A stretch of DNA of 64,000 nucleotides from Cristatella mucedo (lineage: Eukaryota > Bryozoa > Phylactolaemata > Cristatellidae). The notes beneath the pieces were generated by a model. The model made no database searches and was not told the origin of the DNA. It saw nothing but the letters and a program-made list of their open reading frames with translations. Location: the NCBI GenBank assembly GCA_009760855.2, contig WPIO01000119.1, forward strand, positions 676,001-740,000, read 5' to 3'. Shown piece after piece: positions 1 to 13,900 of this stretch. The position numbers were made by a program, and so were the translations under genes. Position 1 is the first letter of the stretch. Each line of letters starts with the position of its first letter.

Positions 1-75
1 AGCCGGAATCAAACCCAAGACTTCGGGAACGAGTTCCTGATTATCAACTGCCTTAACTAGTGTGCCATCAGTGCT
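1..75 (-). mobile_element. SINE-A fragment (tRNA-derived head), cut by window edge
   Basis: Read on the minus strand it has an A-box-like TAGTTAAGGCAGTTG and a B-box-like GGTTTGATTCC, in the order and spacing of a pol III promoter. It matches the head of the SINE-A copies elsewhere in the window. Confidence 0.55.
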
Positions 76-1866
76 GGCCAAAAATGTAAGCATGAGTGGC
101 AGTTTTGTAAATCTGATGTTGTTTCAGTTAAGTGTATGTAAATTGTGTGCAATTCTATAGCAAACTAATCCCTTTTAACACATGTGATTGTAAAAAAGAG
201 ATAGTTCAATACACTCACTGTTCAAGCTTCCCATTAAGAAACTAACCCATCTTTTTACAATTGTTACTAGACATGTAACCGTATTAGTATGGCCGATAAC
301 TATTTGCCGTACTATTAGATGCAATATTTAGTGGTGAAGCAATTATGATTGAAAGTGTGGTCCAAAAATTCTAACAGCAAATATATAATCGTAAAATACC
401 TATTGCAACACATGCATTAGTTTTTAGAGTAAAGTGTGTAAGTATAAGTGTGACTTCCACTTACATTGGTTAGAACGTATAGGTTCAGTCAAAACTGAGC
501 AAGATGACACATAAATGCATTAATACAAATTAGTTAGGCCAAACGTCGGCAATGGTCTGGGACTAGTAGGTCATTTCAGGAGGTCAGGAAGACACACTAG
601 GCTAGAAGAAACCGCACCCACTCAGCAGGCCAGCCGGAGTGGGCGTTGCCAGACGAACAAACAAACAACAAGTCACAACTGACGCACTGACTCGCATTGC
701 AATTAAAGGGATCGACATTCATCACCCAAGCCCAACCACCCACTTTCGTTCATAAAAGCACCTGACATCAGTTCTAAAAATATATATGGGCAGCATTTTG
801 AGCTGCAAACAGCAGTAATTTAGGGGAACAAAGCCACGACAATTTACTTACTAAACATTCTATGGCACTTCTTAGGTGGCAAATGTAAGTGCCTATAAAG
901 AGATAGAGTTATCTCTGGGTTGCTATGTCAAATGTATTATAATTATAATTATTAATTAGGCTTGATCCAACAAAAGCAACTCGGGTGACTTTAGACCGGA
1001 CTGAAGTGCTAGCTGGGACCTATCTGGTACAAAGGCCGGATTTTTCTGATCTCTTGGCTAACACGTTCTGGCGAAAATCCTTCAGGTCAAAGTGCTGCCG
1101 CCGCAAGCTGTGTGCTTAGCACACTAGCAGTTCTAAAATCATACTGCGAAACGCTCGAAGCAAAGTCAAGCACAATGACAGTTAGATCTGAACCTAAAGC
1201 AAAATGCGGCTGAGAGACGGCTCGTGCCTCGAAAACTCGGTAGTTGTTACACTCGTGAGACATAGTACCTCAATAGTGAATGGGAAGGAAACTGCAACAA
1301 CTCAATTAGGTCGGACCCATAAATTAATAACTAGATGGCCGCTAAGTCGGACTAAAGAACTAGCCAGGCCGGATCTGGCCCTAAAGGGCGTAGTTTGCCG
1401 TCCTCTGGTTGAACCAAACCCTTTTTATAATCAAGTTCATCTGCTATGCATCTATAAGGCGATGCATGGAGTCATTGAGTGGATGCTAACTACCAGATAG
1501 TAACTGTCATGCTAATGATATTCATTACAATACCTTTTAATTCCTTTCAAGGCATTCATTTCTTGAGGGTGCTAAGCCAATGTATTATTTTCATTATTAT
1601 GATCAATATATTGAAATTACTGGTGTCGAAAATGTGTGCCAAAGCAGAGTTGATCTCAGACTACTGGCAGTTTTTTCTTGGTATGATAGCAAATATTTAG
1701 GTAGAAGATTTCTTATATATGTCACACGCAGTTAGAATTTGATTTCGTCCAAGATCAAAGTATTTAGTTTAGCTTTTTAATCAATTTCAGCAGATATCTC
1801 ATGACAACGGAATGTGAGGTTTTTATCTGAATTCAGCAATCCAGGCTTTCACTCTTTTGTTCTGCA
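76..1866. other. Upstream region, no gene recognised; LINE-A-type tail at 885-960
   Basis: I see no exon or known protein here. At 885-960 there is a degenerate + strand copy of the LINE-A/SINE-B 3' tail (GTGCCTATAAAGAGAT, then an ATT-rich end). The 980-1470 part is richer in GC, with an open frame of about 98 codons that resembles nothing I know. If 1933 is the true start, the promoter lies in this stretch; no clear TATA element stands out. Confidence 0.4.
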
Positions 1867-1932
1867 GTGCAAGCATTTCCTTTTGCTGAAATACTCAAAA
1901 ATTTTATTCTGCAGAAAACCTTGCTCGTTGGG

Positions 1933-1999
1933 ATGGCCAACTTGAAACGCTTTTTCAGAACTTTACTGCTACTAATCTCGCGAGACATCTGTTCTGGTG
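1933..1999 (+). CDS. Candidate exon 1: start codon and signal peptide of the L1-like gene
   Basis: The ATG at 1933 lies in a good context (GGG before, G after). It opens a short peptide beginning MANLKRFF, followed by a small hydrophobic run (TLLLLIS) and then a possible cleavage region (CSG). The exon ends at a strong donor, G/GTAAGT, in phase 1, which is the phase exon 2 needs. An acceptor-like site preceded by pyrimidines ends at 1867, so the exon could begin there, with a non-coding exon further upstream. The hydrophobic core is short for a signal peptide. The join to exon 2 spans 9.5 kb and rests only on phase and position, so another leader exon is possible. Confidence 0.45.
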
Positions 2000-4900
2000 G
2001 TAAGTTTTTGGATATAGTAATTAGCTGTGCCTGTTTGATGGCAAAGTGTTCTTCCAATCTTAAAACATATGCACGGTAATGATTTTCTATTGTGTTATTA
2101 TTACTATAGGCATTGGATTTGCGTTCACATTATCATATGCAGCCTCAAATTTATCACTCATCCGCAAAATATCTCACATGTATAAAAAAGAAGTTGAAAT
2201 CCCATGCTAAACTGTATGTTTCAGTTGTATGAAGCCATATTCTATTTTAGGGATTGTGGCCACGTTATTTGCGGTTTCCTTTTCAGCATCGTCAATCAAA
2301 TTTTTGTTGAGCCTCGGGTGGGCTGTACTACTTATGTTTATTAAGGTTGTGCTAAAGCTCGACTAGGATCAACTCATTATTAGTGGACGCAGCAGGCAAT
2401 TATTTGATCGTCCTAGTATAAAACAAACACCCAACTCCACCGTCCCTAATAATAATAATAAAAAAGTAATGATAATACATTTGTATAGCACCATCTGAAA
2501 ACTAAATCTCTGTCTAGGTGTGTTATGTTTACAGTAACAGTGAATGAACTTTGTCCCCATCGCTGTGCGTGCACGTCTTTGTGTGTATGCATGTGTTTGA
2601 GTGTCTGTGTGACAGCGTATGCGACGTGTGTGCATGCATGTGATCACATGACCTTACCACCTACTCTGCTGTCTTCATTCTGTAGCGGTTGTCATTGTAG
2701 CATAAATATCAAGATATTTGAGGGCATGCGTTCGCTGCTGCATGCTTAATATTACTAATACGCTAGACCAAGAGAACTTTGGCAACTGCCGCCGAGTCTC
2801 CCGTCTAACATTCCAATCAAATACACTGTAACGAGTAGTGAGAGACCAGATAAACTCATGTATCGTGACTTTTATCTTTGCTAGTAAGTTCCAGGCTGGT
2901 TTTGGAGATACACAGAGTCAGCATAGCTTCGGGTTTACAACAACCTACGTACGAATGCAGACATAGGAAGTGTATCTGGTGGTTTTTCTCGATATTTTGG
3001 CTGCTTTTAATGCTATTAATCACTAAGATCTTGAGCGCCTCTCACCTCGCCTGGGCAATACAGTAGCTGCATTGCCATAGTTAAGGTCGTACCTCAGTGG
3101 GAGACTTTGGAGGGTTGATGTTAATATTAGAACATCATTCGATGAAATTCTGAAGTATTGGGTACCACAGGGTTGTTTTATGACCATGTTCTTAATACGG
3201 TTTATATTCTTCCACTTGCCGATGTGATTGCGAAGCACAAGCTAGGCTTTCACTTCTATACGGATGACATTCAGTTTTACATTTGCTATGATCCCTCTCA
3301 GCCCTGCAGCATGTAAAATTCTCTTAACTTCCGTGCTGAATGTCTTGATGGAATCCGAACATTGACAGCAGCAAATTTGTTAACATTTAATTATGATAAA
3401 ACCAATTTTCGAGTCATAGGCAAACCAAGTGTGATTCAGAAATTGAAAAAACAAAGACTCAGCATCAGATTTGCCCGCTAATCTCCCATTGAATATATAC
3501 GAAATCTAGGTGACATGTTGTATAGGGAATTTTGGTTTGATCAAACACGTTATATATACAACCCACATCGGTAGATATATCATATATCTCTTCATCACTA
3601 AAAATGTTTTTCCCACTGATCGCTGAAGCTCTCGGATCGCTGTTCGATCTCGTTCACTATTTCTGCTCACTTGTATGTACAGGGTAATGTCGAACTTGTC
3701 CAGCGACTTAACTAGAAAGCGCCGACGGAGTCTCTTTGTGATGCAGGTCTTCTTGATCTGCACCCAAACTCAACCGACAGCCCCGATACCCTCACTGATG
3801 CAGTGAACAAGACACTTAGGAATGTTCTTGAAAATTAAGCTCCCATTCATTCTATCCGATTAGAGGTTTGCAGAGACTCCTTTCAACATATCAAACAACT
3901 TCAAAAGATGCATAGTATTAAGCATAGGCTTGAACGACGTTTCAAGAAACCAGGGTCCGATGCTGACCTAGTCAATTTCAAAGAATTCCTTCGAGTTTAC
4001 ACTGGGAAGCTTAAAAAAGCCGGGGCTTCTTTTCCATTCAAAATCTGAATTCCTGCCAGTCGGACTCAAAACGAATTTGTAAGAGAGTAAAGAATTTACT
4101 GGCCGGTGCTGAAAGTCTGACCTCCCAGATATTAACGGCGCAGCCGAAATCTTTTCATCCTTATTTAATGAAAAAATGCAAATTTCGGCATCCACAAAAC
4201 CCTATCGAGTAAAGCTATTGTGGAATCGCATCCTGTGAGCTTCATTAGAAGGTTTTCCGAGGTTTTGCATGGGATGTGGCAGACTTAATAAGCTCAAGCA
4301 AAAGGAGCTCGTTTGATGAATACCTTATACCATCATCTCTGTGGTCTTCACGGGCAGACCAAGTTAGCTCTGCCATAACCAAGATGTTTAATGCTTCTTT
4401 GAAAAAAATACGTCCTACCCAAGTCCTTCAAATCGGCAATCTTTAGACCGATACTTGAAAAGCTTAGATGAAATACAAACGCCCTTGCAAACTATCACTC
4501 AGTTTCCCTACTTCTTTTTTGATAAGGATTCTTGAAAAAATTGTCCCTAAGCAGCTAGTACCTTATTTTGAACATGATTAAATTTCAAAAATATTTCAAT
4601 ATGGGTTCAAGAGGCAGCAATCCACTTAAACCGCTCTCCTTCATGTTAAGAATAACATTCTACATGGAAACGATGAATGGAATGCCACTGCCCTAGCTCT
4701 TCTAGATATGGCACATACCTTTGACACCAATGACCACGATGCTTAACTTGAACGATTGATAACAATGATCGGTCTGGCAGATGAGGTACTGGCTGGTTTA
4801 AATCGTACTTATCTGATCGTGTTAAATCCATGTCGTGTGGGGTCAGGTATCAGATACGACACAGGTCACCTGTGAAGTCCCTCAAGGGGCCGTCCTCGGT

Positions 4901-7900
4901 CTCTCCCTGTTCTCCATGTATACTAAATCTCTGGGAATACTGACTAAGGCCCGAATAAGATATCACTTTTATGCGGACGATAAACTTAACAGTATTTGCA
5001 TTCAAACTGTTGGAATCTGCTGCAGCAAATGATAAACTGAATGCTTACCTTGCCGGTATTCGATCCTGAGCATAGGAAAACCTTTTTAAAATAAAGAACT
5101 ATAAAACCAAACTACTGCTCTTCGGACGAATTAAGTGTGAGGCTGGATTTAAAGGCTTTACTCGTCAAGTCTGTGAAGCTATTGTCCGACCATCACCACG
5201 CCTTTGAAACTGAGGCGTCGTTTTCGAATACTGCCTTAATTTTATAAGTTTTACTTAGATGAGTGCTTCTGCAGCTAACAATCACGTCTCATCCCTACCC
5301 TAGATCAAGAGCTGTCTTCCACAGTGGCTTCCAAAAAATTTAACTAGCTCCTTAGCTTGTTTCCGGCATGCTTATTGTCATTTGCCTTTGGTTTGGCTAC
5401 CAAACGAAGCAGCTAGGCCAATCCAGCTGGCTATGATTATGGCTGCAAGGCTAGTTTTAACGTCCCAGACGTCTGACTACGTGTCGCCTTCGCTAAAAGA
5501 GCTAGGATGGCTGCTGGTTGATACTGATACAGAGCCAAGTTCTCATGCTAAGCCAAAAGGATTGGCTCCTCTCTACTTTGCCGACCTGCTGCACCCGTTT
5601 CAGCCTCCTCGTGCCCTTAGGTCCTGTGTGGACAATTAATTGGCTGTTCCATACATCAGCTGAAAGATACTTGGCGACAGAAGCTTTAGCTCTGCAGGTC
5701 TTTCACTGTGGAACTTGCTTCCATTATCCTAATGCAACGGCAACTACTCTTCTGCTGCCGACTCTGGCTCATTCTTTCCTGCGGTCCTGAGCTGCTGATT
5801 CCATTCTACTCACTACCTCAACTGCTTTCCTGAGTTAGCAATGTTTTCAACATTCTGTGTGTTGCGTGAGATAAAGTCTGTTGGCTACCGAATGCTTATC
5901 GAATGTCGCTTAGGCTATGAGCACTCAATAGAAAACTCTCTTGAGTAGCACCTATATAGTCTATGGCTTTGCGAAGTTACGGAAGTAAAAACGTTACATA
6001 ACAACACAGGTTTTAAGTGACCATTCGTTAGTTGACAACATCATCTCCACAATCAAGTCTGCATACTATCAGCTTTATAACATATCTAAAATGTGGTCTC
6101 CTTTTTATGGGCATACTACATGTAAAGTTAAGGATGCATTTGTAACGTCGCGTTTTGACTTCTATTACTCACTGCTCACTAATTTACCGGCCCGTGCAGT
6201 CAGGGGCTACCGCTATGCAAATTCCCACAGCTAAGCTTGCCTGTGCTGAGATTTGCAGTTACCACTTCTTGTTGACCTGCACTGACTACCATTCAAGCAA
6301 CGGATTGACTTCAAGGTTTTGTCGCTCAATTTAGATTACTTCATTCTTTGGCTCCAGCCTAGCTCTCAGATCTACTCCCCCACCAGGTCAAGCATCGTAC
6401 CACCCGCATTTCGGAATCCAACAGTTTACCAATACCTCGTACAAACCTCAAATCCTTTGGAGACCGTGCATTTAGTTCGTATGCTCCCAAAGCCTGGAAT
6501 GTAATGTATCTCCGTCAGTAACTCCACAAAGTCATAAAGACCACGTGGATGTTACGCAGGAGAGTTTGTATAGCCCATCCACAGCCTAAGCGGCTTTCGG
6601 TACGCATTCGGTAGCCAACAGACTTCGTCTCACGCAACAAAGAGAAAGTGGAAAGCATAGCAGAGTCAGGAGGGCAGTTGAGGTAGTGACTAGCATAGAA
6701 GTAGCAGTTCAGGACCGCTGAAAAAGATGTGCCACAGTCGGCAGTTGGATAGTAGTTGTCGTTGCGTAAGAATTGTGGAAGCGAGTTCCACAGTCTAGGA
6801 CCTGCTGAGCTAAAGCTTCTGTCGCCAACTGTCTTTAAGCGGAGGAATGGGACAGCTAATTTATTGTCCACACAGGAACTGAGGGCGCGAACAGGCTGAA
6901 ACTGATGCAGCAGTTCAGCTAGGTACGAAGGAGCCAAGCCGTGGCGGGCCTTGAGTGTCAGCGTAAGAACTTTGCTCTGTATCAGTTGCTCAACCAGCAA
7001 CACTCCTAGCTCTTACAGCAGAGGTGACACGTGCTCAAACCGCAGGAACTTGAAGACCAGCCTTGCAGCCATATTCATGGTCAGCTGTAGTGGCATAATA
7101 GCTTTCTTTGGCAGCCCAGCCAAAAGGGAATTACAGTAATCAAGCCGAGACAGAACTAAAGAGCTAGTTAAATTTTTTACAAGCCGCTGTGGGAGACAGC
7201 TTCCAATCTTTGATAGGGATCGGATGTGATGGCTAGCTGTAGAGGCAGTCTTCTGAACGAAGCTTTTGAAACTGAGGCAGCTGTCGAACACGACACCTAG
7301 ATTACGAGCACGTGGTGAAGGTCGCACAATAGCATCACCTATTAGAACAGCAAAGCCTTGTAATCCAGCTACAAGCTTAGGGTGTCGTATGAGCAGCAGT
7401 TTGGGAACTCCCTCCCGACCTGCGTCAGAACATCCCCTGACCTGACCACGTTTAAAAAGAACTTAAAAACACACCTATTTAGGGCAGTATGTAGTGGTTC
7501 CCTGTGATTCGTCCTTGATGTGCTTATGAGTGCTGACACTGTGCATGCTGCCAATAACCACATTTGCATTCTGACCCTGTGCATGTCACCCCTAACCATG
7601 TTATTCATGTTGTTTGTTTATCAATCATGATATTACTCACAATTTAATTGCATCTTCGTTTCCAGCCTATGTAAAGTGCCTAGAAAGAGATTGAATTCTC
7701 TGAGGGCGGTTCATCGAGTGAATTATTATTACTATTATTATTCTTACCACATTACACCACTTTTTGTGTACCTGGACTGGCTACTATCTAGCAATGCATC
7801 GAATTCAAGGTTTTGTCGCTCACTTTTAGGTCCCTTCATTCTTTGCTTCCAGGCTACCTATTATATTTACTCCCCTACTAGGCCAAGGATCGTGCTGATG

Positions 7901-10900
7901 GCCTTTTGGAATCTAACTGTTCACTTATACCTCGTACACACCTCAAACTCTTTGGAGTCCGTGCCTGTAGTTCTAATGCTTCCCAAGCCTGGAACTCACT
8001 CCTGACCTGCATCACGAAGTCTCATGACTTGACCACAGTTAAAAAGTAATTACTAACACACCTATTTCTGACCGGATTCAGTTAATCCCTGTGATTCATT
8101 CTTTACGGGCTTATGCGTAGACACTGTGCATGCTGCCACTAACCAAGCTTGAGTGCTGAGTCTGTGCATGTCATCCCTAACTATATTATTCTTGTTGCTT
8201 ATCGAGAATGCTGCCATTACAAATTGTATCGTGTTTCTTTTTTCAGGAAATGTTAAGTGCCTAGAAAGTGATTTAGTTCTTTGGAGCACTTTATCAGGTG
8301 TGTTACATGTTATTATACCTATTACTTACATAGTGGTTAGCTATTAGTGCACGTCTGGTAACTCATATTCTCAATTAGCCCTCCTAGCCAAACTTTGATA
8401 TGCTGGTTACAATACATTCGCACCCATAAGCCAACCAGTATTTGAGAATAATTTCCTGCAATTGTAGTGGTTAGTTAGGGATTAATGTAGGTAGCATAGC
8501 AACCCTCTTTCTCAGTTCTAACCTATATTTAATGCTGGTTTATTTGAGGTTGATATAATTTGCATGTGGATACCTATTGCTGAGTTAACGTCACAATTGG
8601 CATTTGTGTATTTGCCAATGCTAGGCAGCCTGAAAGGCTGCTTCGCTGAGTAAAGCATTAATAAGAATAAGGTGCTAAGACAGCTCAATATTACTAATAA
8701 AACTGCCACTTGAGTTTGCTGTCTTGTTAATGATTTAAAGATTTTAAATTTACATTAATGCATGTTAGTCCTAAGTCTTCAGGCTAAGTCCAAAGGCTTC
8801 AGACTGAACTCGACTGATTATCAACCTTTAATATTAGACTCCCTGGCCCTTTTCTAGTGTTTAGTCCTGTGGGGCATAATTTGGTCATCTTCAACGGATG
8901 GTAAGGACAGTGATAAGCTTCGATCTTCGCCCAGCAGCTTAAAAGAAATCATATCGACGATTTGTACAGCTCTTAAGATTCAAGGCTTCTACTGTCACTC
9001 TGAATGCTGTACCAAGACTTCCGATATTTACCTTGTCTTCACATATCGAAATACATGTTAAATGATTATTCTCAGCTACTTATGAAGTCCTTTCTCAACT
9101 GAATGCTGTTCTGCCTTTTAATGTCACAGCTGGGTAAATAATGAAGCCATCGAGGTTGAAATTTGGAATGCGATTTGGCTTGGGCTTTTGCATTATTTAA
9201 ACCATCTAAATTTTTTGTAGGACTTGGCATAGTTTATTTACTTGCTCAAAAGCTAACTTTATTACTGAACAATCGGTTCATTAACTATGGGCTTTTGTGT
9301 CTCGTGTTGTTTGTGGATTAGCTAGGCTGTCTTTGATAAGCGTTAAGTCTCAGTAAAAGTCAACGCAGTCGGTAATTTCTACTTGAACGTCTTTTAGGAA
9401 GTCTCCCAACTTTATCGGCGGCTTACTGACCTTGAAATGTATGCTTCGGCAGCATTGACTGGTTCTTTTGGAGCGAATATCCAACAGTCTGGCTTTGTGC
9501 TTTAAAAATATCTTTGCTCATAAACTCACGATAAGTCTGAATTTCGAGGGAGAATCGTATTTTGCCTTCCGTGCTAGGTCGGTTGTTTTCACGGTCTATA
9601 ATCTCCCTCTTGCTGATGTGACTGCCAAGCAAAATCTAGGCTTCCACTTCTATGCAGATGACACTCAGTTGAACCTTTGCTTTGATCCCTCCCAGCCTTC
9701 GAGTACCTCTAATTCTCTCAACTCGCTGCATGTATTGATAACATCCGCACAAGGATTGCAGCAAATTTTTGAAAAGTAAAAGCTGATAAAACTAACTTAC
9801 TATTTATTGGGCAAACCCAGTGTGATTCGGAAATTGGAAAGGCCGACGCTCGAAATTGGCTCTGAAAACATATCTTCTATTGAATCAGCTCGAAATCTAG
9901 GTGTCATGTTCCAAAGTGACCTCCCGTTGGACGACCACATCAGCTCCACAGTCAAGTCTGCCTACTTTCAGCTACATAACATTGCTAGAATTGTGCTTGT
10001 TCAGATAGGGCTACCACGTCTAAGTTAGTCCGTGCATCTCTGAAATCTCGTCTTGACTTCAGCAACTCATTGCTTACTGGCCTACCGGCATGTGCGATCA
10101 GGCGATTGCAGCTGGTGCAAAACTCTGCAGGTAGGCTCTACTGTCGTGAGCGTCTCAGTTGCCACGTAATGCTACCTTCCCCCGACCTGCACTGGCTCCC
10201 AGTCAAGCAACAGATTGACTTCAAGGTTCCATTGCTCACTTTTAGGTCACTTCATTCTTTGGCTCCAACCTAGCTCTCAGATCTACTCCCCCACCAAGCC
10301 AAGTATAGTACCACCTGCTTTTTGGAATTCAGCAGCTATCGAATACCTCGTACAAACCTCAAATCCTTCGGAGACCGTGCATCAAGTTCATATGCTCCCA
10401 AAGCCTGCAACTAACTCCCGACTTGCGTCAGAACATCCCCTGACTTGACCACATTAAAAAAGAACATATAAACACACCTATTTAGGACAACATTTAGTGG
10501 GTCCCTGTGATTCGTCCTTCATGTGCCTTTGTGTGCTGACACTTTGCATGCTGTCACTAACTACATTCGCATGCTTACCCCGTGCATGTCAAACCTAACC
10601 ATGTTATTAATGCTGTATATCAAGCATGATATTACTCACTATTCAATCGTGTTGCCCTTTGCAGCAAATGTAAAGCGCCTAGAAAGAGATTCAGTTCTGT
10701 GAGGGGGCTTTATCAAGTGCATTACTATTATTAATATTTTCATTACGCGATAGAAATTCCGTTTCACTACACCCGGATTTAGTATCGCCTGCACCCACGT
10801 CCTCAACTGTGCATTGCATTAACATAATATTCCTTTTTTACCGATTTCAAATCAAAAATAAGTTGTCTACATTCGACTATTGTAGGTCTTTTTATCACGT

Positions 10901-13900
10901 CAGTTGAAGTATTTGTTTTCACTCTACTGCAATATCTTGAATCAGTTAGTTTTAAGCTAATACTATTGAAACGCCAAGGCATACACCGTGATCTTCACTT
11001 CCGAAAATATTAGGCGTTTTTGCGTTATGAAATATTGAAGGTTACTCATGCTGCTTTTTGAATTTCCGTGTCAATTTTGAAATTAGTTTGTGTTTTCTGA
11101 TTGAATAAATAGTTTGCTAATACGATAAGCCTTATCTGTATAGGTAGGCAACGCCTTATGTATCCTGAGTCTCTCTAATACGTATTCTCATATAGAATAT
11201 TGCTTGCCTCTTATTGACTTGGTACATATCCTTGTGAAACTGGGCTGCACGAGAGTTGGGCAAACAAATGACACCCAACAATGGTTCACATTAATGTTGT
11301 TTGTAGAATAATTCTAGATAATTACTGCCATAATGTTGAGATACAAAATCGCGTCTCTGGTTTTTCATCAAATTATCAATAAATTCATGAAATTATTGTT
11401 TTAATTAATTTATAATAAAATCATTTTTTTTTAATGTGCTCGAGCGTTTTCCTTAAACTGCTACGTTCAATAGTTTAATCCTCACATTGCCTTGTTACTA
11501 CTTCAGCCTCTCTTTTTAAGGTACTGTCTATGCTCCCATCCTAACGCGTCTTCCAGGGAATAGCCAAGTTAAGCTTTTGTTTGTGACGTCACTGTTTAGT
11601 GGCTTTGTACTTGCGTGCCAACCTGATGCAAAGTCAGTGGCTTGGAAATGCTAAGTTCTGTGGTGGTCGTCCCTCTTTTCTCTATTTTTTAAACACACCC
11701 AATATGCATCGCTCTGGGCTTTATCATTTTAACCAATACCAATATGCTTGGCAGAAGTATTTAGCCGTTTGATGAGTAGAGTCTTTTTGAGTTTCCATCT
11801 TCTAAAGACTTCTAAAGATAGAAATTATTGAGTGAAAAATATTGAACTCATGTTACTTTCTTAAAATTCCATGTCAATTTTTAAATTGATTTTTGTTTTT
11901 TTGATTAATTAAAAGTTATGAAATGACGGTAAGTCGTAGCTGTTTAGTAAGACAAACTCTTATCTAGCCCTAGTCCCTCTAATACGTCTTCTCATATTCA
12001 ATAGTGTACGCCTCTTATTTCCTCGGTACATATCCTTATGAACCTAGGTTGCACAAGACGTGAGCAAACGAATGATACCCAGCGGTGGTTCACATTAGTT
12101 TTGTTTGTAGAATAACTATAGACAATTAGTGCAATAAAATTGAGGAAAAGTCGCGGGTCATGTTTTTCACTAAACAATTGTTAAATTTAATAAAATAGGA
12201 TTTCAATAAATTTGTATTAAAACAACCATGTTTTTCATTTTGTTTGTTTTTCAGGCATGATTTTACTTACTATTCTATTGCGTATCACTTTGCAGCAAAT
12301 GTACAGAGCCTAGAAAGAGATTAAGTTCTCTGAGGGCGCTTTATCAAGTGCAATATTATTATTATTATTATTATATCATCATCTTAACAATGTGCACGAT
12401 TCTTTTCCTCAACCTTTGATGCTCAACAAAACCTGCTCTTGCCTTATTACTATCTAAGCATGTAATTTTTAGGTACAGTTTATCCTCCCATCATAATGTC
12501 TCTTCAAGTTAATGGTCAAGTTAATCCTTTTGTTGTCACATCACTTACCAGTGACGTTGTATTTGTGTGTCAACCTGATGCAAAGTAAGTTGTTTCGTAT
12601 TAATAAGTTCTGATGCGGTCGTCCCTCCTGTCTATTTATTCACAACCAAATATGAATAACTCGGGTCTTTGTAATTTTAACCTACGTCATCATGATTGAA
12701 AGCAAGAATTTTGCAGCTATACGAGCATATATGGACGAGTGTTTTTGAGTTTTAATCTTTTTATTCGGGCTGACGTTTCGATATGAGTGTTAAAGTCAAG
12801 TAGTCTACGCTCAGATCACATGTAGACTATCTTAGGCTTATGTGACTGTCTCCCTCTAAGCTTTGTGCCAATGCGATAAATCACAGACTGTGCACAATTC
12901 AGCAGTACGGCTTTCGTGATCAGTTCTGCAGCTGCATTAACCCAAGAAATACGAGTTGAGCTGGCTCCTCAGCAATTGCAGTCCGTTCTTTCTCTTTCTT
13001 GGTGGTTTTCGTCTTGTCCCATTAAACATTTTCCTACTCTGGCTTTCTGGTTACGTTTGTAGATAACCTAAGATCATGCACACCTTGTAAATATAAGAAG
13101 TGCCGGCCTTCAAATTTTATGACACTCTCTCTCGTAATTCTAGGCGAAATTTCGAACTTACTTTTTTCTTTACAGTTTTAACTTCGGTCATAGGAACTCT
13201 CTTTTATGTGCTCATTTTGAATGTTTGTATCCTTACTTGGTCTGCATAGTTCTCTGAGCGGCCTACAGAAGAAAAAGATAAACGTGCTTTTTTCTACAGC
13301 GTGTTCTATGTAGCTGCAGTTAATAATTATTAAATAATTATTCGAAAATAAATGTATATACCACCCTACGAGGAATACATCTTTTTCTAGGCACTTTACT
13401 TATGCTATATAAAAAGCACATTACGAAATGATTGGTGATAATATCAGGAAGTTATGCCGTTGTTGCTATCATCCGCATTTGGCTTCAGGTCTTAAATTCT
13501 ATTTATGCAAAATGGAAATGTTTTTTTGTCTTGCAATTGTTTATTATTATCTCATTGGGTAAATAATCAGAATTTAGCGATCTCTGCAAAGAATTGGACT
13601 TCGATAAATTGCTAACTTATTTCCAGAAGCATTTCATTTGTGTCTATTTTTGTAAGCGATGGTGCTTCTCTGCCTTGCCTCGTCTCTTCGATGGTGATTG
13701 TCTTAAAATGTTCCTAGCTATAAGTGCTTTAATTTACATAAATAATCTTTGTAATCAGGCCAACTGACTGAGTCCTAGCCCACGGTAAGGCGAAAGTTCT
13801 TCACGCCCAAGAGTGCACCCGAGTCCTTTAGTGAGCTGCCATTCTTGCCCACTGCATGAGATGGTGATAGCCGGCAATGCTCTCCTGTTGCCATGGAAAG

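Larger units (their letters stand above)
10985..12770 (+). repeat. Tandem segmental duplication (about 0.8 kb unit) carrying exons 2A and 2B
   Basis: The two units are alignable by eye outside the exons. Shared landmarks include CTCTAATACGT (about 11174 and 11976), GGTTCACATTA (about 11285 and 12087), and the flank after each exon (GGTCGTCCCTC). The offset is about 802 bp upstream of the exon and 952 bp at the exon. The extra 150 bp is a LINE-A 3' tail inserted only in the second unit (about 12240-12385). The duplication is therefore older than that insertion. The intron has diverged clearly while both exons stay open. Confidence 0.8.
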
